Below, one piece after another: positions 36,663 through 50,086 of a DNA stretch of 64,000 nt. The notes under the pieces are model-generated. The model did not search any database and was not told the DNA's origin. It saw only the letters and a program-made list of their open reading frames with translations. Position numbers and translations under genes: made by a program. Source of the DNA: Chlamydoabsidia padenii (lineage: Eukaryota; Mucoromycota; Mucoromycetes; Mucorales; Cunninghamellaceae); NCBI GenBank assembly GCA_025330725.1, contig JAIWND010000007.1, positions 744,001 to 808,000 on the forward strand, in the 5' to 3' direction. Position 1 is the first letter of the stretch, and every line of letters starts with the position of its first letter.

Positions 36663-39304
36663 ATGTCCTATTTCGATTTTATCAACCAAAGCTCCGTATA
36701 CCCACAACAAACACAAACAAAAGCTACTTCACCTACTATTAATATACCAGTATCTATAGCAGATGAACTATTTGCAACACAATCACTCAACTTGGATGAA
36801 CAAGGCACTTCCAACGTCTTTGCATCTCCTCTCTACTCACTGACCGATACTAAAAAGACCAGCAAGAACAACAACAGGTTGGTCATGTCAAGTTCCACCT
36901 TGTCATCAGATTCAAATTCTGTCAATGCTACACCCAGGTTGTCCGGTAGGGTTATTGGTGGGTATTACTTGTGTAAACCATACTTACTTGTCACCTTTTT
37001 TTTTTTTCAATATCATCTTACAACATGTAGGTATCGAGATTGGGAAACGACAGCATCTGCAACATAATAGTAACAACATGTCCGACGCTTCTATTTTTGG
37101 CTTTATCAATCAATCTAACAAGCTAGACAATGCACGTTTGGAGGATTTGGGTAAGAGAGACCAATTACACTGATAAGATTTTACTTATTCTCTCTCTTGT
37201 AGTATTTACCTCTTCTTCATCAAGCTTCACCAATCAAGCTTCCTTATCACCCTTGAATCTTCAAACCACCCGACCATCATCAACCCTTCTCAACTCAAGT
37301 AGTAGCTCTTCAACAAAAACGGTGGAAACGCAGAAATTACTGGAAGAAACCAAATGGAAACAAGCCAAGGCGGAACAGCAACTTGAACTAGATCTTATCC
37401 ACCAACTATATGAACGACGAAGGATTACCCTAAATGAAATCAAAAAGGCAAGTAGGGTACAAGAATAAAGGGTCATATTCACCAATCATTTTTTCCTATA
37501 GGCTCAAGACTCGATCAAATGCAGCACGACCGAAAAACAGAAGGCCCTGGAAAGCGAAGATTATGAAAAGGTGGATACATTGGACCGACAAGGACGACTA
37601 CTTGAGTCAAAACGAGATCGATTAATGTATGATGTCATGGAATCAATCTCTCAACAGTTACAAACGGCTTGGGTCAAGATGGCAGATAAAACACAAATGG
37701 TCAAAAGCTGCGCATCCACTGTAGTTCAGGTGTATCAAGCATACAAGGTAAACAAAAGAGTGATAATATAATGATGGTGATTATCTAACATTGTTTATTT
37801 TGTCTGGTACTTTTATGTAGGATGAAAGGTACCACCAGTTTGAACAATACAATATGGATATGAAACGATCACACGAGCAATTTGCAGGCGAAATCAAGGA
37901 TGAAAGGTCTACGATAGAATCTAGTAAAAGGTATGTATGCTACAAAAAAAAAAATCAGAGAGGGGATCAAATGTAAACCTACTTGGTTAACATCATACTA
38001 TTCTAGTGAACTGGCGTTCGATCTTAGTTACTGGAAACAAGCTGAAATGGAGCTGGATCAAAAGATGGTGGAAGCAGTTCACGACAAAGAAACCCAAAAA
38101 GAAGAACTCATGGTCAAGATCCAATCAACTGATGTAAGTATGTATCTAAAATAAATAAATAAAAAGTAATAGGCGTACTCACTTGTTTTGTTTATTTTAT
38201 AGGATGAAATACAAGCTCTTGTCAAGAAATTGGATTCACTGACGCAAAAAAGATCAGATTACAACAAGGAAATCGAATCACTGGATCACTCGATAAAGCA
38301 GGACTTGGCACGCTATCAACCTGAAGTAGCCGCTATGAAGAAGGAAAAACTGGAAATGGATGAAAGAAAACAAGCTCTCGAGCAACAAACTGTAAGTATA
38401 CAAGTAGTAAATAATAACTGAAATGCATGTTACTAATGTTTATTATTTGTGGATAGATGGCTCTAGATCATAAGAATGCAGTACTACAACAAAAGATGGA
38501 GGATATTCGTCAATACGAAGACCGCGGATGGAAGGAACTGGACGATCTGGACAAGACTATCCTGGAAACGACAAAAGAATCACAAACTATGGCCAAGGTC
38601 GCTGAATCCATCTTGACTGTGTTGAATGAATGTATTTCGAGACGGGATCAATCCATTGCAGAGCAATTATTGCTATCGAAAAAGTAAGTCGGAACTTGAA
38701 AAAGGACAGCACGCCAACTAATCTTATTATTTACCTTTTCAGAATGACCGACAAAATCCAGAGTCTACAAAGACATGTTGATCAGCAGGAACAAGAATAC
38801 AATAGGGCACAGCGGCAACTGGATGAACTCGATACACAATCACATGTCAAGAAGCTACAACGGGCGAAACTGGATCAATGGAAATCAAAAGCCGTGGAAC
38901 AAGGACAATATCGAGATGCAAGCAAATGGCAGCAAGACATCAAGCGCCTGGATGTTGCTTTGGACGAGGATCAGCAGACACATTCGGACTTTGAAAACCG
39001 GATACATGTTTTGGGCACCAACTTGTCAACTAGTCGGGAAAAACTACAAGGATTACTACTGGACCACAGGACTCAGGAACAGAAATCAGGTAAGATTAAT
39101 TTTTGTCTCCATGTGTTTATATATATACCAATGCTTCTTATTTTAAACACAGTGGAAACGATCATCGATCTATTGAAGGATTCGGCAACATTACTCGACC
39201 AACACAAGAATACGACCGAGATCGTCATCAACAAGGAATTGGACAGTATCAACGATTGGATCACTCACTATGAATACTATAAAGATAATTTACATAGCAA
39301 ATAG
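36663..39304 (+). CDS. Long coiled-coil protein, unknown function
   Basis: Ten exons (36663-36945, 37031-37150, 37203-37447, 37502-37747, 37821-37930, 38007-38133, 38203-38391, 38457-38683, 38743-39089, 39153-39304) give 681 residues. The first 190 are Ser/Thr/Asn rich and disordered, with FDFINQS near the start and FGFINQS near residue 115, a repeated short motif that could bind a partner. From about 200 to the end the protein is one long, charged coiled coil. A UVR-like segment (KALESEDYEKVDTLDRQ) lies near 245. The third intron (37448-37501) needs a GC donor; the nearby GT gives a stop. The start lies only 62 bp from the end of a transposon-like element. No named homologue is recognised; a structural or cytoskeletal role is a guess. 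Confidence 0.8.
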
Positions 39305-39778
39305 GTATGTAGACGTTTGTTTGATTGATTGATTGATTAATAAAATAGGATTGTTATATATATAATTTTAATTAATAAGAAGTTGGATGGTAGGAAATGG
39401 GGGAAGGGGAAATTATGAAGTAGAGGGTTGGTCGGGATTTAAAATAAGGATGATCGCATAAAAGTAATGTATGGGCATATAATAAGAATAACGGGGGGAT
39501 AATACGAACATATGTATAATAATAAAGGAAGTATCATAACAATAATAAGAAAAAGAAACAACTATCTTCATAGTATACAAATAGAGTAAAGAAGGGAGAA
39601 AGGGAAGGAAAGGGACAAGCTGGCCACGTGGATCCCAAAAAGGAAATCAAGTTGTACGAGGGTAGTGTCGAAACTGGGTATATCAAGGTATATATGTATG
39701 TATATATGTGTAGTGATGTGTATAGGTAGTATATATGTAATAGTGGTGTAAGTTGATGTATTGGTTATTGTTGGTTTT
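39305..39778. other. Intergenic between convergent genes
   Basis: A/T-rich spacer with AATAAA near 39341 (end of the coiled-coil gene) and one motif copy at 39430-39448 (GGTCGGGATTTAAAATAAGG). No gene. Confidence 0.45.
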
Positions 39779-40728
<950 letters not shown>

Positions 40729-41847
40729 GATGTAGTGTAATGTATAAAAAAGGGTAAAGAAAAGAATAGAAAAGTGGGTTTGATGATGAAAAAAAAAAAA
40801 AGTGGGAATGATGAAAACAGGTTGGACTATTTATACTAGAAACTTACACCTCCCCCCAAAAAGGATCATCATCATGGGTGATTTAGCCACCCTAATATGA
40901 ATCGGACATCAATATCATGTTGTGTGCGTGTGTGAGGCGTGTGCGTGCAAGGGTTCTCCCTCTTTATCTCCCTTTTTGATGGTGTGTGCAGTCCCCCCTT
41001 TTTTTTTGCACCGCTCTCCTCAAGGTGAGATCTCTCCTTTTTTTTTCCCCCTTTTTTTCCCATCGAAAACAGTAATCGAAGCGAACTGAGCGCAATCTCC
41101 CTCGGTTTAAACCCAGCCATTATGTACCCATATAAACCTTGAAGGCACTTGTCAAAGACAATGTGATTGTTCTCCTTTTCTATTAAAATAACTATATATG
41201 ATAGAGTGTTACACAAGTGTCAAATAGGCTTTTTATTCAATTCCAGTTGCATTACATACCATCATGTCGCCCAAAAAAAAAAAAAGGGAGGGAAATCGAT
41301 TGGGAAAAGGATGGCCAAAACACTTGATTATTGTCTGTCTGTGAATGGAAATCCGCAGGTGGAAGCAACAGTTGATTTCATGATAGGAGTGCTTCAAAAT
41401 GGCGGAAAAAAAGTAATGTTAGTCTACCCTCCTCCTTTACAAGGTAGCTGGGCACATACCACTTTTTTCTCCATAAGTAATGGATGATGGGGGGGACATT
41501 CATGCATTTTCAAACCCCGATTTTTTTTTTCCCAGTGAGTCTGTTCCCTTTCGTTGTCGATCGTAACATGCTTAATCTAACGTTAATTAAGCAATAATGA
41601 TTGGTTGGCACAAAGCATTCCAAATGTCGGAATACTTTCCGAACGTCATGGTTTCACTACAGACCGAGAAGATGTAACTAAAAAAGATGTTTTTCCTTTT
41701 TCATCCACTCAGGCGGGTACCGTGCACACAAAGACGTAGACACTATTGCCACCAATAAACTCATGATGTTGTTTCAGTGACGAAAAAAAAAGGGGTTACA
41801 CAAATGTCGACTTGCCTCCTTTGGAACACCCCCTTCTTTCTCCTTTC

Positions 41848-41848
<1 letters not shown>

Positions 41849-41876
<28 letters not shown>
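41849..41876. repeat. (AC)14 microsatellite
   Basis: Fourteen perfect AC units in the gene-poor region. Confidence 0.9.
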
Positions 41877-41878
<2 letters not shown>

Positions 41879-43092
41879 AAAACGAAACTCTGTATATTAA
41901 GACCAAGTCCCTGACCTATGTCTTCCCACCATTTTCTCCTTATATCTATCAAAAACCTGATTTCTGTTTGATGACTTTTTATTCTCGATGCTCGATTTCA
42001 TAAAAAAAAGTCAGGTACACAGAAATTGTAAGATTAGTTTTGACTAATCTGGGCTTTTTTTTATCGTTGATGAGAGTGAGAGACGCACGGTACCAATAAT
42101 CTTTCATTTTATTCTTCTCATTATGACGCACATTTATCTTTTTAACATGTCCATGTGATACTCCTTTTTATTTCGTGTATATTATTTGGGAATATCGTTG
42201 TATCCATCATAGTACAGAAGTGGTTGGTTGTCTTGATGCCTCTGACGTAGAAATCTACTTCTCCCTCTTTTTTCTTATCTTTCACTTGGACCATGCTATA
42301 CCAAGAGACTCTTCTCTTTGTTATATTTCACTTTTATTGGTTTAGAGTCTTCACCGTCGTTCATAAGAACAAAGTACCATAGGCTCCATCTTGTGACCCA
42401 AAAAAAAAAAGTTGCATGAATCGGAGTTTTCAGACCCCGCTTAAAAGTGGGACCTACTGTAGGGTAAGAATGTTTACACATGGATATCGCTTTTTTGATT
42501 ACAAAGGCAACAGTGACAGACTACAGAAATTTCCCCTTTATAATAATTTAAATTAAAGACCCTGCTTTTGTAGTGGAGATAGATGAGCTTTATGGATTTT
42601 GCTCACATGATAGGTGCACTAAATCAGAGGGTAAACGATGGAGAGAGAGAGAGAAATATGTATGCAAGGTATAAAAGTCATATAAATGTATAGAGACTGG
42701 CATGGTCAGGATAATAGCTTCTAAGATGAACTAGCATAAATGAAAATAAAAACGGGGTGTACACAAGGAGAACCAGACTTGACCTCGTTTTCCCTTCTTC
42801 ATAGGCCCTTTATTTTCAAAAAAAGTTCAACTATGCGTTCCAAGTGAAAGAGGATCATGGGTAAATGAAGGAGAAGTAAAGAGAGAAACGTGATGGGGAT
42901 TGATTTCATTATCGTGGACCCTGACATGATTTCCAATTTTGAATATCCGCCGAGCTCTAAAATAAAAATAATCAAGATAAAAAGAAAAATGATGGATGAT
43001 GGATAGATCATATGAGTGTTTTAATGATGATAGTAGATCGACCAAGCACATACAACAACACACAGTCTATATTATATTATATGGGAACGTGC

Positions 43093-43093
<1 letters not shown>

Positions 43094-43136
<43 letters not shown>
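43094..43136. repeat. T43 homopolymer
   Basis: The longest homopolymer of the window. Its exact length is likely to be unstable and subject to sequencing error. Confidence 0.8.
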
Positions 43137-43137
<1 letters not shown>

Positions 43138-43633
43138 GTGTGTGCGTATGGTCAAGGCACCATGATATATTTATTAGCGCCATCTCCTGCTTTCATTGGA
43201 TCCAACTCCTTGAAAGGGTGTATACATGGTATTATATTATGTACCAACCCTTATCCCAATATAAGAAGAACTAAATGAACGGAGAAAGTTCAAGGTACAC
43301 ACCCTTTTAAACTAAAAGACAACCCTTTCTTATGTGCCATTAAAACAGGTACCCTTTTTAGTAATCTAAAAAAGGAGAACATCACCCACTTTTGTCCAGG
43401 ACGATCGATCCTATTAACACTATCTATTCATATAGTAATAGACTGACAGGAATCGTAAATCACCCTCACCCCCCATCATCATCATTGTCGTTCCCTCCTT
43501 TTACCCAACTAATCACTAAACCCACCAAATAATACTATAGTATTCAACATGTCAAAAGAGTATATACCATTTCTTTATTATTTATTAATGCATTATACTA
43601 ATCTAGGTTATTATTATTTATCAGTGCATTATA

Positions 43634-44134
43634 CTAATCTAGGTTATTATCTATGTCTAGGGTCTCATCCTTCGTCATGTATTTGAGTTTCCGGTTTTCC
43701 ATTCCTTGCACCATATGAGGTTTTCCCAGCACCTCGAAGCATTCCTTCAAAAGATCGTATCCTTGTAAAAGTTGGTTGGTGATCATCTTGTTGTTGTTGT
43801 TGTCCCCACCACCTTTCAAAAGGTATTCTAGTTTTTTCGTACTATTGGTCAAGGATGCTTCAGCTTGAGTGTATTGTCCAGTATTCATATAAGCTTGCCC
43901 TAGTTGTCGATGAGCATCTGCTTGTAGAGTTGATAGTGCTTGTTGTTGTTGTAAGGTAGACCCCTTTTCCAAACGTTGATTATCAATTATCTGGGCCATT
44001 TTTGCCAAGTAAGGAATGCTGCCTCTAACGTCATTGTTGGTGTGTTTTTCGGATACGATGCGACTAAGGACTTCAAGTTCGAGTAGATTGGCGGGATTAA
44101 TACTGGTGGATCGTAGACTATGAGGTGTGGTCAT
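43634..44134 (-). CDS. Small helical protein, TPR-like, unknown
   Basis: A single exon codes 166 residues from the ATG at 44134; the frame is open further upstream but without a better start. The middle (about 80-125) reads as helix pairs of TPR type: LQADAHRQLGQAYMNTGQYTQ then AEASLTNSTKKLEYLL. An Asn run follows. Such repeats bind proteins. A motif copy beside a 12-A run lies at 44199-44217, about 65 bp upstream, as with other genes here. It could be a genuine small gene of this lineage; no named family is recognised. Confidence 0.6.
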   Translation of the reverse strand: MTTPHSLRSTSINPANLLELEVLSRIVSEKHTNNDVRGSIPYLAKMAQIIDNQRLEKGSTLQQQQALSTLQADAHRQLGQAYMNTGQYTQAEASLTNSTKKLEYLLKGGGDNNNNKMITNQLLQGYDLLKECFEVLGKPHMVQGMENRKLKYMTKDETLDIDNNLD

Positions 44135-44369
44135 ATTTTTTTTGCAAAAAGAGAAAAGAAGTTTCAAAGTGCCAGGAATTTGATACTCCAACAAAAAAAA
44201 AAAAGCGGAATTTCAAAAAAGAAAAAAGTTCGATGGTCTTCTTTTTCGCATTCTTTTACTTTTTCTTCCCACTGGTCTCATAAGCCTGCTATAAATGATC
44301 ACAAGAAGGTAATCTGGCAACTTACTGACCAAGATGTCCTAATCTTCTGCACCCTACTATTGTTTTGAC

Positions 44370-45525
44370 CTTTATTAACCTTCACACTTTGAATATTATA
44401 CAACTAGGGGAAACGCTGTCTACTTTGTCTCAACTCCTTTCGCCACAAATATCTAAAACAGGAGGGAAAAGTATTCGATTACTATTTCTTCTTGTCCTGC
44501 AAGATGCTCTCGCCTGGAATGCCTGTATTCCTACACCTTTAAATTCACACACTTATTCATTCGCTACAGGATAGGATGGTCACGTCTAACAAAACGGGTG
44601 ATGGTTTGATTGTCCTTTCTTTATGCAAAATGTTTACAATATGGTGCTGGCTTGGTGGAGTTGCCTTGTGATGGAACTTGGTCTCTCGGTGAAGAAGATA
44701 CTAAACTGATGGTGCAGCAGTGTGGTGACGATCAATGTATATGGTGTGACATTCATTCGACTCCCATCGAACGAATAAACGGTTTTGCTTGGTTATCCTG
44801 ACGCCACTTGACATAGAACTCGACACAGTACCTTGTGGTGGAAAACATTGGCAATGCGACTTATCTCATCATCTCATTGAAAGAACTAGCCTGGTTCTCC
44901 TCTTTTGGTGTCAATGCGCTGGAAGAATTCACCAAATCCACCAGAGTGCCTCTCTCTCTCTCTCTCTCTCGGGCCAATATGATTCCGTTGTATGCTCCTC
45001 ATCCTCATGAATCTGTTACTACTGGATTCATCTTTTTCGGTATCTTGTATCTCTTCTGGTCGATGGTCCCCTCAATCACCTTCAGCAACTGCACTTACTG
45101 GTAACACACCACTCACCAAGGGCCCTGTTATGGTCTGTACTGATCAAAACTATCTTTGACTGAATCCCCTTTTCCAAAACTAGGCATCATGTGATCAAGT
45201 TGCTGAATGGTATGGCAACATGGTGCCTCGAAAACATCAACTGCTCATCGGCGTGCAATTTCAATGATCTAACATTGGCAAAGGGAACAAGAAAAAGGTA
45301 AATGATGGTTGGATGACTATGGACGGATCGCGATTTGTCAATAGGGTGACTCTTTCTCAGTTCATGCCACTAACAGCGACAAAATACTCATCTTAACTTT
45401 AACAAGCATCTCCGACATTAGCCGAAACTGACCACATAGCCTGGCAACGACAACAAGGATACTCTCAACTCAACTGGCGAAAAGGCGATCATGGGATTCA
45501 TTGGGTCAAGGCCTACTAGGGACCT
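44370..45525 (+). pseudogene. Broken gene, unknown family
   Basis: Several plus-strand frames follow one another with coding-like content but need frameshifts: 44400-44575 (LGETLSTLSQLLSPQISKTG), 44610-44800 (LVELPCDGTWSLGEEDTKL), 44835-45100 (VENIGNATYLIISLKELAWF) and a piece near 45180-45250. Stops and shifts separate all of them, and the (CT)n run at 44952-44970 sits in one frame. AATAAA at 45589 may be its old poly(A) signal. I do not recognise the parent gene. Confidence 0.4.
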
Positions 45526-45916
45526 TTTTATCATAGCATAGTTAAATAGACACACAAATTAGATACATCTTTAATGCCCCACATTTAATAAAGTAAATCA
45601 TTACCACCTGGAACTTGTTTTTTTAAAGTTGGAACTATCGAACACTTCCCGGAGGTCGCAGTTTGAAATATAAATGAAAATGTCATCATGATCATATGGA
45701 AGGGATCTCCTGATACTGACTATCTGCCGGTTTTATGTAAAAGTTGGAATTAGAATTACTATAACGAGTTTGAGACCAAACGAATGATATTTTTTTACAT
45801 TTTAAATTTCAGTCGCCGCCATTGAGGCATTTCCCGCTAAAAAAAAAAAAAGGATAAATATCGTTTCCCCTTTTTTTCTTTCTTTTCTTTTCTTTTTCCT
45901 CTTCTTCTTCTTTGCA
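45526..45916. other. Intergenic
   Basis: A/T-rich spacer with a weak motif copy (45654-45669), a 12-A run at 45840 and a CT-rich leader before the next start. No gene. Confidence 0.4.
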
Positions 45917-46604
45917 ATGATCCTTGCCCCTACTTGTATCAAAACTCTTCCACCAGGATTCATAGGTAAATAAAAAAAAAAAAAAAAGTTACAAGAATGA
46001 AACACTTTGTCTAGGATACTCACTTCATTCTATATAGATCTTACCTCTTCTTGTTTCGACTCTATTTTATACCCCAATCTTCCAAAACACTTGCCGTCCT
46101 CACAACCATCATGTAACGGTATTCCTGCCACCATTCAACAACGGTCATCTCACCTACCTGATCTTTTACCTTTTATCAAACTCATCACTGATAAATGTCA
46201 TATCCAACCTGTCTACCTCGTCATGGCATTAATGTATGTACAAAGATTCCGGAAATCATTGCCTCCTGGTAAGTGACACCTCCTTTATTCTCTCTCCCTT
46301 GTTACTCAACTTTATATTATTATGTTTCATAGGGTATATAGCCGAACCTGAAGCAGCACATCGAATCTTTGTCGCCAGTTTATTGGTGGCCAGTAAATTC
46401 AATGACGACCGTCCTTTATCAACCAAACATGTAGTCCGAGCCACAGGTGATGTATGGTCAATCAAGGAAATCACTCAAATGGAATTGGCTCTTCTTCACT
46501 TTTTACAATGGCAACTTACTATTCAACCGGATGAAATGGTCGACTTTCTTCAACAATTAGGCTTTGACAGTCAATGGGTGTTTGATATAGTACCTACCAA
46601 CTAG
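45917..46604 (+). CDS. Small PCL-type cyclin
   Basis: Three exons (45917-45965, 46038-46268, 46333-46604) give 183 residues. The cyclin box spans about 50-165: FIKLITDKCHIQPVYLVMAL, MYVQRFRKSLPPG, AHRIFVASLLVASKFNDDRP and ITQMELALLHFLQWQLTI. The spacing and SKFNDD match Pho85-type or G1 cyclins of fungi, which activate a CDK. The protein is short, almost only the box. It differs from the Pho80-like cyclin at 5786 in length and in lacking a Ser/Gln-rich tail. The partner is unknown. Confidence 0.85.
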
Positions 46605-47035
46605 AACTCTCCCTTTCTCTCTTATCACCTTATCTTTGTCCCGTTAGTGACTTTTAATCACCCTCTCTCTCTCTCTCTCTCTCTCTTAATAGTTTAGTCT
46701 TATCCTTTAAACTGTATATGTGTTACCCTTCTTCTGTATATTGCTCTCTTACTCCCTTTTACTTATCTACTTACATAATAAAACTGCTTGTACTATCTTT
46801 TTTAAATGGAATTATGATTGTCTTATAATTTATGCAATATATATGATCAGCTGGACGGATATACATTATGTGAACCTATCCTACCCGATGTTTAACATAC
46901 CATCGTACCTTTTTGCATTTTAACAGCTTCATATATGTATATCACTTGGTCAATAGGTTACCCTATATCTGCCTTGACCACATCCAACATGGTCCTCTCT
47001 TCCTTTTGAGTTGAGTCAATGTTGTTGGACTATTT
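46605..47035. other. Intergenic
   Basis: A (CT)n run at 46661-46686, AATAAA near 46777, and A/T-rich DNA. No gene. Confidence 0.4.
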
Positions 47036-48847
47036 ATGTCCCAGCATCAATCAAGTAACAGTGGTACGACTGGATCAAAAAAGGCAAGCACCTATTATGT
47101 GGTAAAAGGGGTACTTACGGGGTTTAAAATGAACAAAACTCCTTTATTGCTTTTTCTTTGTTATTCTGTTTTTCTTTTGTCTCTCTTTCTCTTTTACTCT
47201 TCTCATTCGACAAAAAACAAAAATAAAGGGCAGCTGGTTTGCTTGTTTGTTTTATCCTACTCATTTCAACTACATCTTCATACTTATACTACATATCCCT
47301 ACATTATCTATACATACCTTGAACTATTACTCTCATGCTTACCGTCCGAAAAGTGGCAAGTCCTCAATAAATGATAATATAACTTGTACTCATTCTCTTT
47401 TTTTATTATTCCTATAGATTGATCGAGTGACGGAAACGAAATGGTCAAAGTGCTATATATCTATGGCCGTCTTACAATGTATATTTATTGTGGTGATTCA
47501 ACTTATCATATGCTCTCAAAACACAGCACAGGCCAGTATGTTACCAAAGCCAAGTTCCAACAGTGTGATGACCTATAGTGCGGATACGACTCATATTCCT
47601 GAACTGGCAGCAGATCGATTAGGAAGGATAAAATGGGAAAACATTGCTTTTGTTGGATTCCAGGTAATAATATAATAATGCTGACTTCTCTCTTTTTCTC
47701 TCTCTCCTTTGAAGGCCAACCCATTATTACTTCTTCTATAAATAGGTATGGTTTGTTGGAATGGCTTTTGATGCGGTAAGTCCGATTTCTAAAACAAGTA
47801 ACACAAATGTATGTATTTCAGAAACTGATCTTTTTACTGCTTTTTATTTTATTTTATTTAGACTGTTTATCAAAACACGGCGGAAATACTGGCTCTATCT
47901 ATCTTGAACGTGATCTGTGCTATTCTTGGAGCTTTAGAAGTAGTGGATGGAAACAAATGGCTGGGTCGATTGAAATCAACATCTTATTCGACTGAACCTT
48001 TGGCATTGGCTGAAAAACTCGAAATTGCATTATCAGTGGTCATCTTGGGATTCGCTTGTGCTTTGGCTTACCTCAGTTATGAAATGTCTCGCCAATTTGG
48101 TTGGAATATATATAAGAAGATTGGTGCTGATGTCCAAATACAACGTAAGTTATAAAAAGAGAGGGGACATTACGAATGGAACATGGTCATTAACGTTATG
48201 CTTACAATTTAAAAGGAATGTACCGAACATTTCAATTCTTTGTCCTGGCACTCAAGATTGATATTTTCACTGGATTCTTGGTGTCTGTCTTTTATCTCAT
48301 CCAATTTGCATTGAAACAAGGGATCACATGGGAAAGCGGTATCCAGTTGGTGGTAACAATCCTGATAATACCCATGCTTTATTTTGCTCGGACGGCGGTA
48401 ATATATATATATATTTTTCATAAAAGGAATGGATAGCGACATACTAACACAATAACATTTTATATAGGGAAGCACAGAAAGCACCGGTCGTATGATCACC
48501 TTCATTACCTTCCAATGTGTAGTCCTTGTCCACTATGGTCTGATCTTGAAACAAACATTCGAACCTGACAACTTTTGGTATACTTGGATTGTATTAGGTA
48601 AAACAAAAAAAATAAAAAATAAAAGCTCTATCATAATAGATTTAACTTGACTTCACTTTTTGTAATAGTATTTGTCGGAATCGCCACTGATGTTATTACG
48701 ATAGGATTGGGTATCATCTCCATGCGAAACTTTGAAAAAGGGCTCAAACCCTATGTCCAGCGTGGTAACAACAAGACGAAACTTCAAGATCTGGAAATGA
48801 ATGACAAGTCCAAGGCTCGACAAAGTTGGCGCATTGATGATGATTAG
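47036..48847 (+). CDS. UPF0658-type Golgi membrane protein
   Basis: Seven exons (47036-47101, 47418-47663, 47746-47775, 47862-48144, 48216-48397, 48468-48597, 48669-48847) give 371 residues. After a short polar start come KWSKCYISMAVLQCIFIVVI, a lumenal loop, and about seven hydrophobic helices in the order seen in the fungal UPF0658 Golgi apparatus membrane proteins. A conserved cytosolic piece reads YEMSRQFGWNIYKKIGADVQIQR and MYRTFQFFVLALK. The C-terminal 35 residues are charged and cytosolic. The first intron is long for this window (316 bp) and holds a motif copy near 47117. The molecular function of the family is not known. Confidence 0.82.
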
Positions 48848-49388
48848 TCATTCATGCATGATATTCCCTTCAGAACAATTAGGCTTATTATCAGTGTAAA
48901 CTATTATTGTCCCCCCCCCTCCTTTTTTATTGTTGCTTCTACATACTTGTAATTAAAGAATAAAATCAATGTGGATGAATTGCTTCATCTACATACTGTT
49001 GTAATATCTAGTTGATTGGTTGATTCTACTTTGTGTGTATGTGCATGATGATGGGTAACAGGCGACTGGATTGTAATCACATATGGTATTGTGTGTTAAT
49101 GATCATATTGATTGACCTGATACGATTACCATCAGACAAGAGAGATGTGATCATATATAGATACAGTGGATGGGTACGTACAAAATGATACATGTCTTAT
49201 TGATTACAGATTACATCGTATAAATCAGGCTAGACTAAATAACCAAGATAAAGATAAGGACAAAGGATAAAAGATGAAAACGGCTGGACTATAAAAAGAA
49301 GAAGAAGAGCTGGGCCATATAAATTATAATTAGGACCTTTTTAAAAAAGAAAACAGAATTGCGTAAGTAATCTACAACAAGATACCTA
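48848..49388. other. Intergenic
   Basis: AATAAA at 48959 ends the Golgi gene. The rest is A/T-rich with no gene seen. Confidence 0.4.
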
Positions 49389-49904
49389 GGGGAAATGCTA
49401 GGCGCACGGGATTTCGGCATTCGGCGTTTAAAAATGAAGCTTCCCTCTGTCTAGAAAAAATCTTCGTTGCAAAGGACAGGCAAAAGTCATCGCAAGCCTG
49501 AACATACCGACACGAGGGTCTTGAAGCTTGGCTTTTGCGGTGACTTATGTTGTAAATATGCCATAGTGTCCACATCGCAACTTTAATCATTAGCATCTGT
49601 TAACAATTGAGCGAGTAGAGCCCTTTCCAAATCTTAGTCGAGGCAGGCGGAATCTGAAAATGAAATCTGGTTTCTCTTCGTACTTCTTTTTCTTCTTCTT
49701 ACAAATGACAGGTAAAAGTCATCGCAAGTCTGAACATACCGACACAAGGGTCTTGGAGCTTGGCTTTTGCTGTAAAGTATGTTGGAAATATGCTATAATG
49801 TCCACATTGCCACTTTAATCATTAGCAACAGTTAACAATTGAGCGAGTGGTGGATTTACAAAATTCCGTGCGTACATACTTTCAGTGCGCCTAGCAATCT
49901 CCCC
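49389..49904. mobile_element. Small inverted-repeat element with two subrepeats
   Basis: GCTAGGCGCAC at 49397-49407 is repeated exactly, inverted, at 49885-49895 (GTGCGCCTAGC), with GGGG/CCCC outside and CACGGGATTTCGG / CACGGAATTTTG (inverted) inside. The 516 bp between hold two tandem units of about 231 bp from near 49471 and 49703, sharing AAAAGTCATCGCAAG, CTGAACATACCGACAC and GGCTTTTGC. The units are distant relatives of those at 26266 and 35869: they share AGTAGAGC and close with GGCGGAATCTGAAAATG. No protein is encoded, and no clear target duplication is seen. Confidence 0.6.
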
Positions 49905-50086
49905 CCCCAAAAAAAAAAATGTGGTGCCAGATAAAAACAACTCTGTGTCGAGCAGGATTTCGAAATGATGGGGGGGTTGTTTCCTGCATGAATATAGGCT
50001 ATGCCAAAAAGTGAAAGAGTGGAACATTGAAATAACTCTTTATTGAAGCAAGTGTGAGTTTATCTATTCTGCAATACATAGACTGT

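Larger units (their letters stand above)
40729..43633. other. Long gene-poor region
   Basis: No convincing gene lies in these 2.9 kb. Contents: a short plus-strand frame at 41311-41487 (58 codons, MAKTLDYCLSVNGNPQVEA) that looks like a leftover exon; an (AC)14 microsatellite at 41849-41876; 43 T at 43094-43136; and motif copies at 41498-41520 (CATGCATTTTCAAACCCCG) and 42412-42440 (GCATGAATCGG then CAGACCCCGC). AATAAT/AATAAA-like signals are scattered. A direct repeat of about 25 bp (GCATTATACTAATCTAGG) occurs at 43590 and 43626. Confidence 0.5.

Noticed and set aside
41311..41487. 58-codon frame as a gene
   Set aside because: It has no partner exons in phase, no recognised domain and lies in decayed DNA.
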